From positions 1 through 62,621 of the forward strand of contig CAJUCW010000013.1 of assembly GCA_910585275.1 (NCBI GenBank): 62,621 nt of DNA. Direction: 5' to 3'. Within the stretch, counting starts at the first letter, position 1. Every line of letters starts with the position of its first letter. The stretch is from an uncultured Muribaculaceae bacterium. GTDB lineage: Bacteria > Bacteroidota > Bacteroidia > Bacteroidales > Muribaculaceae. Under the pieces are notes generated by a model that did no database searches, had not been told where the DNA came from, and saw only the letters and a list, made by a program, of their open reading frames with translations. The translations under genes were made by a program, and so were the position numbers. Positions 45,936-53,869 of this stretch are shown here, in pieces.

Positions 45936-45972
45936 TGAAGGCGTCCATGCCTGTCCGGAAGCCTTACGACTG

Positions 45973-46004
45973 CAAAATTATAGCGAATGGAGGTCTTTGT
46001 CAAG
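45973..46004 (-). promoter_or_regulatory. Candidate promoter for the ECF sigma/susCD operon
   Basis: On the minus strand, CTTG (46001-46004, one mismatch to TTTG), a 20-base spacer and TAATTTTG (45973-45980, perfect TAnnTTTG) form a Bacteroidota housekeeping promoter. The start site would lie near 45968, about 33 bases before the sigma start codon. Confidence 0.5.
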
Positions 46005-46042
46005 CGTTAAAAAGCATTTTATAGCCCATAAAAATCGGGAAC

Positions 46043-46078
46043 AACCTTAATGAGCGTTTTTAGTTCATTAATAAGGTT
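46043..46078 (-). terminator. Probable terminator of the AraC sensor gene
   Basis: A bulged stem (AACCTTAATGA at 46043-46053 with TCAT TAA TAAGGTT at 46065-46078) lies 65 bases past the sensor-regulator stop. On the minus strand the following sequence is only moderately U-rich (GATTTTTA). Confidence 0.4.
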
Positions 46079-46142
46079 TTACCACTTAAAAAATGAGTAC
46101 CAAAAAAAATGGCACTCATCATTTATCATAAAAATGACACCT

Positions 46143-48899
46143 TCATTCGGCGTCGGATATGGAAATTCCCTTCGACTGGCAGTACTCAAGAGGAGTCATC
46201 CCGACTATACCCTTGAACACACGGTAGAAGGTGGTCTTGCTTCCGAACCCGCACTTCTCCGAAAGCGCCTTGAGCGTAAGACGGGAGAGCTGACCCTCCT
46301 CTATGCGCCGCTTCACTTCGTTCACCCGGTAGGTGTTGACAAACGTCGCCCAATTGACCGACATCCTTGCGTTAAGAAGCCGCGACAATTCCACATCGGT
46401 GGTCTCAAGGTCTTTCGCCACCTCTTTTATGGAAAGCTTCACGTTGGTGTAAGGTTTCTTCTCGTCCATATAGACAAGGAGCTTATCCATCAGTTCCTCG
46501 TGCCCGGGAGTGTCAGGCAACGTTTTCTTGGAATTTTCCTTAACATCACTCACCGACGTGAAAATTTTCCGTTCCTGCCTCATCCGAGTCTGGAGCTTCC
46601 ATATCTTAAAGAGAAAGAATGCGAAAAGGATAACTATAAATAGAGAGACCGCTCCTATGCAAGCAATTTTCAGATACGGACGTTTCACGGTCACCCTGAT
46701 AGATGAAGGTTGTCCCGAATTTGTTTTTCTTACGAGAAGGATATAAGTGCCGGATGGCAGGTTGCGATAGCATATACGGTTGGTAGAATGAAGTTTCTGC
46801 CAGTTTTTGTCATGGCCCTCAAGCATATACTCATATGAATTCGTGTATGGCAACGTAAAATCCATAGACGAAACCTTAAAAGTAACCTCTGAGACATCTG
46901 ATGGAATTAAAAAACCTTTTTCATAATCCGTTTCAAGGATATCGGTTTCTACTCCGTCGGCCACACACGACACTATCACCGGCGACCTGTCGCCCTTATA
47001 AGGATTATCCACACTTCTTGTGTCGGCATACACGAGTCCACCCTCGTTGGTAAAAAAAATCATGCCGTCTTTAGTGATAAGGCTGTTGAAATTGAAAGAC
47101 ATCGACGGCAAGCCGTCCTGACGCTGAAATTTTTGCAATACCGTGTCTTTCAATGAATACCTCACAAGTTCTCGGTCCGTAGCCACCCAATACATGTCTT
47201 TTCCAACTTCTTTTATGCTGGTGGGCCTGTTACCGTCGAGCCAGCTGCCAGACCCGAAATGGCGTATCACCTTCAAATTGGAATCTACCACCGAAAGACT
47301 CGACGAGCCGCATATAAACGTGTTGCCAAATTTGTCATGATAAAGATACTGGATATGGTCGCGCTTAGGGATATCGATATTATCGACGGTGATTCTGCCT
47401 GATTGCGGGTCGAGCATAGCCAAGCCGAATTTCGTGCCTATCCAAAGACGGTTTTTCGAATCAAAACACACCCTGCGCACTATCGAGGTGGGAAGAGAAG
47501 AATTTTCATGGGTGTAATGATTGATAACAACACCTTTCCTGGTAGCGTGATACAGGCCTTCCTGAGTAGCCACCCACATATTGTCGTCTCTGTCGGGAAT
47601 GAACTGGAACACACACCCGTATTTGAACAAATCTTCATCTGAAATATCTTCCACAGAAAGTGTCTGCCTGTTAAACCTATGGATGCCGCCTCCATACGTT
47701 CCCACAAGCACTTCGTCGCCTATTTTCCCTATATATGTTATGATATCGGAACGCAGCTCGTGGCTGCCATGGTTTATTGAAAACCGTTTTACAATGCCTT
47801 CCGCCTCGTCAACATAATATAACCCCTCACGGGTTCCGACAAGTTTGGGCCCTTCCGGATAAATATAGATTGAAGCCACACGATGGTCGGCCGTATTGAA
47901 GTCGCCGAACCGAAAAATGGTAAACTTGTCTTTCGACCGTGGCTTATAACTTACCCCTCCGAATTGGGTGGCGACCCAATGAATTCCGTTGTCGTAAAGG
48001 AATGCCGTGACAGTGTTTGATTTCAGTGTGCCGTTCTTATGCGGGTCCGCGATTATATCCACGAATCGCTTGCCGTCGGTCGTTACCGTTCTCAGCCCGC
48101 GTCCGTTGGTGCCGATAAAAAGCCGCGTGCCATCTGACTGTATGCTTTGTATAAGGTTATGTCTGAACCCTTCGATTTCTGAAAACGTACGTGTGGGGAT
48201 ATCAAACTTGAAAAGGCCTTTGTTGAAACTACCGATATAGAGTGTGTCGCCATCCTTTTCAAGGCACGTAAAATGGTTGCTTTTCTCTATCTTCAGCGGC
48301 ATCCGGAACGTCAACGGCTTTTTGTCTTTAATATTCAGGAGCACAATGCCGTCGGCTGTGGAACACCAGAAATTCAAGGAATCCTGACGCTCTATTCCGG
48401 TAATGTCGTTGGCTGCAGTGAGCCCCGTTTCCACATGGATACGCTCCATTTTGCCATCGGTGAGCATAAACAGTCCTGAGTCAGTGCCGATTATGAATTT
48501 GCCGTCGCCCGCCTTCTTGATAACCCTGACATGTGCCACAGGAAAGTCAAGCGTAATCAATTCATTTGTGAATCGATTGAACGTTTTCAACTGCGACACC
48601 GTACCGATTAAGAGGCAATCGTCGTCCTGCTCCTCTATCGCCCATATCTCGTCGTTCACAGTCACAGGATAGCTCTTTATATCGTTTCCATCGAAACGCG
48701 CCAGACCTTTCTCAGTGCCGAACCATACGAAACCATGATGGTCTTTTAATATGGAAAGGACGGAATTAGACGGCAAACCTTCTTCTGTTGATAAGGTATG
48801 GAAAAATGGAAGCACATTATCGGAGCCGACACCCGAGACTGACAAGGGAAACAGCAATCCGATCATTCCGATGAGTATGCATGATATCAGGTTATTCAT
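46143..48899 (-). CDS. Membrane AraC regulator with propeller sensor, kinase-less
   Basis: A 918-residue one-chain regulator. A signal sequence leads to about 600 residues of two-component-type propeller repeats (GLPSNSVLSILKDHHGFVWFGT and similar). A Y_Y_Y-type domain (about 650-735) and one transmembrane helix (about 745-766) follow. The remaining 150 residues hold only a linker and an AraC-type DNA-binding domain (about 820-910: LTLKALSEKCGFGSKTTFYRVFKG). Hybrid two-component regulators of this phylum also carry histidine kinase and receiver domains between helix and AraC. Here both are missing, so signalling must be by direct conformational change or oligomerisation. It is oriented toward the sigma/susCD operon and probably senses a breakdown product in the periplasm. 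Confidence 0.85.
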   Translation of the reverse strand: MNNLISCILIGMIGLLFPLSVSGVGSDNVLPFFHTLSTEEGLPSNSVLSILKDHHGFVWFGTEKGLARFDGNDIKSYPVTVNDEIWAIEEQDDDCLLIGTVSQLKTFNRFTNELITLDFPVAHVRVIKKAGDGKFIIGTDSGLFMLTDGKMERIHVETGLTAANDITGIERQDSLNFWCSTADGIVLLNIKDKKPLTFRMPLKIEKSNHFTCLEKDGDTLYIGSFNKGLFKFDIPTRTFSEIEGFRHNLIQSIQSDGTRLFIGTNGRGLRTVTTDGKRFVDIIADPHKNGTLKSNTVTAFLYDNGIHWVATQFGGVSYKPRSKDKFTIFRFGDFNTADHRVASIYIYPEGPKLVGTREGLYYVDEAEGIVKRFSINHGSHELRSDIITYIGKIGDEVLVGTYGGGIHRFNRQTLSVEDISDEDLFKYGCVFQFIPDRDDNMWVATQEGLYHATRKGVVINHYTHENSSLPTSIVRRVCFDSKNRLWIGTKFGLAMLDPQSGRITVDNIDIPKRDHIQYLYHDKFGNTFICGSSSLSVVDSNLKVIRHFGSGSWLDGNRPTSIKEVGKDMYWVATDRELVRYSLKDTVLQKFQRQDGLPSMSFNFNSLITKDGMIFFTNEGGLVYADTRSVDNPYKGDRSPVIVSCVADGVETDILETDYEKGFLIPSDVSEVTFKVSSMDFTLPYTNSYEYMLEGHDKNWQKLHSTNRICYRNLPSGTYILLVRKTNSGQPSSIRVTVKRPYLKIACIGAVSLFIVILFAFFLFKIWKLQTRMRQERKIFTSVSDVKENSKKTLPDTPGHEELMDKLLVYMDEKKPYTNVKLSIKEVAKDLETTDVELSRLLNARMSVNWATFVNTYRVNEVKRRIEEGQLSRLTLKALSEKCGFGSKTTFYRVFKGIVGMTPLEYCQSKGISISDAE

Positions 48900-49266
48900 T
48901 CTGTGACTTTAATAGTTGTTTAATCGTAAGGTCGAAATACACAAATCGTGATTCGACCATAACACTACAAGGACTCTTTGAAAGATTTTGTAAAGTTACG
49001 CAAAAATCAAATTCGCGATGATATACTTTTGTTTCAAAATGACATTTACCAAATTTTTTTATGCATATATTTATGGCACAATCAGACTGTTTTTTCCTGG
49101 TTTCAAAAAAAACGGGAGTTGTTTTTAAAACCATTATACTACTTATTAACAATAAATTAAACATCCCTTGACCATCCTCATGTTTTATGGGACATATTTG
49201 GACCTACAATTTTTGACCCGACTATTGCAAAACTCTAATTTTGTAAATACTAAAACCGAAACGACA
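48900..49266. other. Divergent spacer between the two AraC-type regulators
   Basis: This 367-base A+T-rich region separates the minus-strand sensor gene from the plus-strand AraC gene. GGTCGAA (48930-48936) and TTCGACC (48952-48958) form an inverted repeat 30 bases before the sensor gene and could be an operator or leader hairpin. A plus-strand promoter is listed separately. I see no other gene. Confidence 0.45.
49212..49243 (+). promoter_or_regulatory. Promoter of the small AraC gene
   Basis: TTTG at 49212-49215, a 20-base spacer and TAATTTTG at 49236-49243 match both Bacteroidota consensus boxes exactly. The start codon follows 23 bases after the second box. Confidence 0.65.
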
Positions 49267-49701
49267 ATGAAATCAGACGACAACCCGATTACCCACTGGG
49301 GTACACCGGAAGGGAAATTTTCGAAAAAGGACCACGATTTTCTTGAGAAATTCATATTCCTCATTGAAAACAACATTGCTTCAAAAGACCTTAATGTGGA
49401 ATTCATCGAAAGAACGATGAAAATTTCCCATTCCACCCTCTACCGACGTGTCAACAGACTTATGGGGATGTCTTGCCGCGATTTCCTTATGAAAAAGAAG
49501 ATGGCAAATAGCATAAAACTGCTTGAAGAGGGCAGAAATATCTCGGAAGCGGCATACGGAAGCGGATTCAACGACCCCGGATACTTCAGACATTGTTTCA
49601 TGAAAATATATGGCATGGTGCCGTCGCAATATGTAAAACTAATCAGGAAAGGGGAACGCCCATTTTTGTCGGCGCATGATTCAGATGTCAAGTTGACTTG
49701 A
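49267..49701 (+). CDS. Stand-alone AraC-type DNA-binding domain
   Basis: About 144 residues from the ATG before KSDDNPITHW; an upstream in-frame TTG lies before the promoter and is not used. Residues about 30-135 form a complete AraC double helix-turn-helix (NVEFIERTMKISHSTLYRRV, then ISEAAYGSGFNDPGYFRHCF). There is no sensor, receiver or sugar-binding domain. Sequence style matches the output domain of hybrid two-component regulators, so it may be a derivative of one now acting alone. Its target is unknown; the divergent sensor gene is a candidate. Its 3' end overlaps the convergent MgtC-family gene by 21 bases. Confidence 0.8.
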   Translation: MKSDDNPITHWGTPEGKFSKKDHDFLEKFIFLIENNIASKDLNVEFIERTMKISHSTLYRRVNRLMGMSCRDFLMKKKMANSIKLLEEGRNISEAAYGSGFNDPGYFRHCFMKIYGMVPSQYVKLIRKGERPFLSAHDSDVKLT

Positions 49702-50406
49702 AAGCGTAAGTTTTTTGGTGGGGAGTACGCCGCTCACCTGCGACATCACCGTCAGCAGATTAGTGTAGGTGTGGGCGAGAATCACGAAATTAAGTTCCGT
49801 CTGCCGGAGTTCATAGTTATACTCCACATAAAATGTAGAAAGATGCACTTTATTGTCGGCAAAAACCTTTCTATAACTCGTTATGTCTTCTACAATGCCG
49901 TTGACAATAATACTCACCACTTTAGATTCCTGACCAAGTTTGCGGCGCTTTTCATACTGCTCGAAAGTCACGAGAGTAAGAAGTATAAGGATGGTGGCCC
50001 CTATCGAACACATATACATGCCGATTCCAACCGCCATGCCTATGATGGCCGTCATCCAAATTCCGGCTGCCGTGGTCAGTCCCCTCACCGCACCCTTCAT
50101 GTGAATCATGGCACCGCCGCCGATGAAGCCTATGCCGGTGATTACCTGGGCGGCTATTCGTCCCGGGTCGCCGTTCTTCAGACCCAAATATACCTGCGGC
50201 ACATATATGGAAAGCAACATGGCAAGGCATGCACCCATAGAAATGAGGGCGAATGTGCGAATTCCAGCAATTTGCCCCTTGCGTTTACGCTCTGCCCCCA
50301 CCACCATTCCGAGAACCATGCTGAGGATAAGGCGGAACATGCTGTTGACCATGTTCACCTCGAGAGAATTTATGTTGTCTATAAATAATTGGATATAGTG
50401 AATCAT
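49681..50406 (-). CDS. MgtC/SapB-family inner-membrane protein
   Basis: About 241 residues from the ATG before IHYIQLFIDN; a longer start adds 13 residues. Several hydrophobic helices carry the family signatures GAERKRKGQIAGIRT and GIGFIGGGAMI. The C-terminal about 90 residues form an ACT-like soluble domain. MgtC-type proteins relate to magnesium limitation, ATP synthase control and ion homeostasis, but many homologs are uncharacterised. It is followed on the minus strand, past the AraC overlap, by no related gene. The neighbouring calcium ATPase hints at divalent-cation stress as a shared theme. No magnesium-sensing leader could be recognised in the 5' spacer. Confidence 0.85.
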   Translation of the reverse strand: MIHYIQLFIDNINSLEVNMVNSMFRLILSMVLGMVVGAERKRKGQIAGIRTFALISMGACLAMLLSIYVPQVYLGLKNGDPGRIAAQVITGIGFIGGGAMIHMKGAVRGLTTAAGIWMTAIIGMAVGIGMYMCSIGATILILLTLVTFEQYEKRRKLGQESKVVSIIVNGIVEDITSYRKVFADNKVHLSTFYVEYNYELRQTELNFVILAHTYTNLLTVMSQVSGVLPTKKLTLSSQLDI

Positions 50407-50929
50407 GAAGACAAAATTAATAAATATCCACGTAAACATCGGCATCTTTCTTCTTCAAAATTCCGAAAAAACAAGACACTTCTCCATTCCCCTCTAAAAA
50501 AATTCAAAAAAATAACGTCAGTCATTGAACAATTAAACCGCCTGATTTGTCTTATATACAGAAAATCGTTTCATGATGTTAGGTTAGTTCGAAAAAGTAT
50601 TATGGAAAACAGTAAGAGCGGTCGATGTGAATCGACCGCTCTTCGCATAATTACAATTAGTAATGAGAAATGAGGAATGAGTAATTGTGATTTCTTTAAT
50701 GATTGGTTTGATTTGAAATCTTGATTCGAAATAATGTATATGCGTATTTTAAGAGACTACGGCAGACCCGATAAAAAAATATGGACATGCCTTCGGCATA
50801 TTTAATTAATAGCCTGATTTTCAAACACCGCATGCAAAAAAACCTGTCCCTCCATTCAATAAATTTCAAGATTTTGCAATGCCTTCTTCATCGATTTTAT
50901 TACTAATCACAATTACTAATTCCTCATTC
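50407..50929. other. Repeat-rich spacer between the MgtC and calcium ATPase genes
   Basis: The spacer holds a perfect 13-bp hairpin (50614-50626 with 50631-50643). It also holds an ACATGCC palindrome near 50785-50801. Two inverted relatives of an AATGAGGAATGAGTAATTGT-type repeat lie at about 50650-50690 and 50893-50935. The hairpin probably terminates the ATPase transcript. I see no gene and no clear MgtC promoter. Confidence 0.65.
50614..50643 (-). terminator. Probable terminator of the calcium ATPase gene
   Basis: Perfect 13-bp stem with a 4-base loop (GTGA). On the minus strand it is followed by ACTGTTTTCC, a modest U-tract. It is almost 290 bases past the ATPase stop, so another 3' end may exist. 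Confidence 0.55.
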
Positions 50930-53578
50930 CTAATTTCTAATTGAGAATGCTCTCGCTATTTCCCCTACCCAAAGAACCAGCGATGTAGCACCTATTATAA
51001 TAGCCCAGTCAATCAGTTTCAAAGGCTCTACCTGGAAGAATTCGCCTCCAATTTCCACAATCAGAATCTGTCCGACAAATATGAACAGGGCTATCAATTC
51101 GAATCCGCCGCACCCTTTTAGATTAAGTGCCGTCTTCCCGGTCTCGAATGCCCGTGCGTTAAACATATTCCAGAACTGTAGGAACACGAACGTGGTGAAG
51201 AAAAGCGACAGTTCGTAAGATGAAAGTCCTGTGTTCTCGCCGTAAATTGGTTTGCCGATTTGGGTGAGGCATGTGATGTCGGTATGTTCCAGATAATAAA
51301 GGAACGCCAAAAGAAAAAGGAAAAACACGCCGCCCACACCAAGGATAAACTGCCACATGGCAGGGTTGATGATAAATGCCGAGCGCGGACGCGGCTTGTC
51401 GCGCATTACGTCGTCCGACGGAGGAAGCGATGCCAATGCCATCGCCGCAAACGTATCCATTATAAGGTTAACCCATAACATCTGGGTGACGGTGAGTGGC
51501 GACTGCATTCCCATGAACGCACCGAAAAGCACGATGAGACACGCCACCACGTTGACCGTAAGCTGAAAGAGGATGAATCGCTGGATATTGCGATAGAGCG
51601 AACGCCCCCACATCACAGCCCTTCCTATGGAAGTGAAGGAATTATCGATAATTGTAATGTCGGACGCTTCTTTCGCCACCGAAGTGCCGTCGCCCATCGA
51701 AAGACCTACGTGGGCCGCCTTCAAGGCAGGAGCGTCGTTTGTGCCGTCGCCTGTAACGGCCACGACTTCATTGTTCTTCTGCAAAGCCTCCACAAGGCGT
51801 TTCTTATCCATCGGGCGGGCGCGGGCTATTATCTTGAAATCGCCTACCTTTTTCACGAGTTCATCGTCAGAGAGCCTCTCGAATTCCGTTCCGGTTATAA
51901 TGTTGCGTTCGGTGTCAACGCCGTCATGCCAGAGACCTATCTGCCTGCCGATTTCTTTGGCTGTGCCCGGGGTGTCGCCGGTAACGATTTTCACCTTTAT
52001 GCCTGCATCGGTCACTTCCTTGACGGCATCAGGCACGTCGGCGCGTACAGGGTCTGAAATAGCCGTAATGCCGAGGAAAACCAGGTTTTCAGCCACCACC
52101 CTGCCGTCGGCGATGGCTTTGTCGCCCTCCTCCAGAACCTGATATGCGAAACCGAGTGTGCGCATCGCCTGGTTCTGATATTCCAGAAGCTGCGCGTCAA
52201 TCTCCTCTTTCGTAACTCCGGACGTATCTTTGCAAAGAGAAAATATAATCTCCGGAGCCCCTTTGACATAAAGGATTTCGCTTCCACCGGCAGATTTCAC
52301 CACCGTTGCCATATATTTCCTTTCGGTGGAGAAAGGCAACTCTTCCACACGGACGGCATCGCCGCGCATCTTTGAGTAATCTACCCCGCGCTCGTTGAGC
52401 CATAGCAACAACGCCCCTTCCGTAGGGTTGCCGAGCACTTCAGGTTTATCGCCCGACATGTCGAGCTGCGCCGTAGAGTTGACGGCTATTCCCTCGTAAA
52501 GCACTTCGTCGTCGGGATTGCCGAAGAAATTCGATTTATATACCTGCATCCGGTTCTGGGTTAGCGTGCCGGTCTTGTCGGTGCATATCACGGTGGTGGC
52601 TCCCATAGTTTCGCAGGCATGCATCTTTCGCACGAGGTTATTGGTCTTCAGCATGCGGCGCATTGAATAGGCAAGCGAAAGGGTAACGGCCATCGGCAAA
52701 CCTTCCGGCACCGCCACCACTATCAAAGTGACGGCAATCATCAAGGTCTGGAGAAAATAGGCTATAAACGAAAGCCACTCGAAATCGGAGTTCATGAAAT
52801 ACATCAGAATCCTCCCGGCAATGATGACGGCACCGATGGCGTAAGATGCCTTCGACACAAGTTTGCCAAGACCGTCAAGCTGCTCCGTGAGCGGGGTTTT
52901 GACGCTGTTGTCGATTTGTGCCGACACAAACACCTTTCCGTTCTCCGTTTTATCGCCTACGGCCGTCACATGCATTATGCCGTGTCCTTCCATCACCTTC
53001 GTGCCCCTCATGGCATGGTTAGAAGGGAAAGTGGCGTCGGGGTCGAAATCGTCGGGGTGAACTGTTTTGCGGCATATCGGTTCTCCCGTAAGCGTAGATT
53101 CGTCGATGCTCAACGTCACAGCTTCCAAAAGTTCGCCGTCGGCGGGCACCTCGTTGCCGGTGTTGAGAATCACAATGTCGCCCACCACGATATCCTTCTT
53201 AGGCACACGTGTGGCGAACCCGTCGCGAATCACCTCCACCGCTTCATCGTCGTTGACCTGATTGAGAAGCTCGAATTCTTTATCGGCTTTCATCTCGAAA
53301 TAGAATCCGAGTCCGGTGGCAAGCAGGATAGCCATGAATATGCCTATCGGCTCGAAAAACACCTGTAAACCTTGACCGAGCCCGACGCATTCGTAAATGG
53401 AAATGCATATCGACAACACCCCGGCAATAAGCAGGATGATGATGAGGGGGTCTTTGAACTTCTGAAGAAATTTCTTCCACAACGGATCTTTCGCAGGGGG
53501 CGTGAGTATGTTGGAACCGTGAAGTTCACGGCTCTTGGCTACCTCCGCTTCGGTGAGTCCTTTTAACTTATGCGACAT
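50930..53578 (-). CDS. P2B-type calcium-transporting P-type ATPase
   Basis: An 882-residue inner-membrane ATPase that exports calcium (or a similar cation). Features are an actuator-domain TGEP, the transmembrane PEGLPMAV that provides ion ligands in calcium pumps, the phosphorylation motif DKTGTLTQN (D334), and the hinge GDGTNDAPALK. The C-terminal six-helix block is complete. The N-terminal segment lacks a long regulatory extension. Length and motifs fit bacterial PMCA-like pumps. It stands alone on the minus strand. Its last codons (SIRN, stop) fall inside a dispersed repeat. No promoter was recognised in the 5' spacer. Confidence 0.93.
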   Translation of the reverse strand: MSHKLKGLTEAEVAKSRELHGSNILTPPAKDPLWKKFLQKFKDPLIIILLIAGVLSICISIYECVGLGQGLQVFFEPIGIFMAILLATGLGFYFEMKADKEFELLNQVNDDEAVEVIRDGFATRVPKKDIVVGDIVILNTGNEVPADGELLEAVTLSIDESTLTGEPICRKTVHPDDFDPDATFPSNHAMRGTKVMEGHGIMHVTAVGDKTENGKVFVSAQIDNSVKTPLTEQLDGLGKLVSKASYAIGAVIIAGRILMYFMNSDFEWLSFIAYFLQTLMIAVTLIVVAVPEGLPMAVTLSLAYSMRRMLKTNNLVRKMHACETMGATTVICTDKTGTLTQNRMQVYKSNFFGNPDDEVLYEGIAVNSTAQLDMSGDKPEVLGNPTEGALLLWLNERGVDYSKMRGDAVRVEELPFSTERKYMATVVKSAGGSEILYVKGAPEIIFSLCKDTSGVTKEEIDAQLLEYQNQAMRTLGFAYQVLEEGDKAIADGRVVAENLVFLGITAISDPVRADVPDAVKEVTDAGIKVKIVTGDTPGTAKEIGRQIGLWHDGVDTERNIITGTEFERLSDDELVKKVGDFKIIARARPMDKKRLVEALQKNNEVVAVTGDGTNDAPALKAAHVGLSMGDGTSVAKEASDITIIDNSFTSIGRAVMWGRSLYRNIQRFILFQLTVNVVACLIVLFGAFMGMQSPLTVTQMLWVNLIMDTFAAMALASLPPSDDVMRDKPRPRSAFIINPAMWQFILGVGGVFFLFLLAFLYYLEHTDITCLTQIGKPIYGENTGLSSYELSLFFTTFVFLQFWNMFNARAFETGKTALNLKGCGGFELIALFIFVGQILIVEIGGEFFQVEPLKLIDWAIIIGATSLVLWVGEIARAFSIRN

Positions 53579-53869
53579 TGTTTTATAAAATTATATACAA
53601 AACGGTAAAATTTTGTAGGGACATGCCTCCGGCATGTAGCATTTGAGAATCATATTGTCAATTAAACATGCCGAAGGCATGTCCCTACATTATTATCGGT
53701 TTTACAATATCCTCCGACGACACAGCGTCTATAAAATAATTTCCCGGATATCCATCAGGTTATGACATTATAACAATCAGGCTGCGAATTTAGTAAAAAA
53801 TTCGCAGCCATAACAAAGGTTGTGTAAAATTCACAAAATCGTAACAAAAAGGAATTTCCTCTTTTGAGT
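53579..53869. other. Spacer with paired ACATGCC palindromes and a hairpin
   Basis: Bases 53614-53637 and 53666-53689 form a long inverted repeat, each arm containing an ACATGCC palindrome. A separate 11-bp stem (53780-53790 with 53799-53809) lies 60 bases past the GH2 stop and may terminate it, though the U-tract is poor. No gene is visible. Confidence 0.7.
53614..53689. repeat. Paired ACATGCC palindrome element
   Basis: The left arm reads TGTAGGGACATGCC plus TCCGGCATGT, and the right arm is its near inverse (ACATGCCGAAGGCATGT, CCCTACA). The unit can form one long cruciform or two small hairpins. Confidence 0.8.

Noticed and set aside
49681..50406. MgtC-type magnesium leader or riboswitch
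   Set aside because: No recognisable conserved leader structure was seen upstream. The hairpin at 50614 is better explained as the ATPase terminator.
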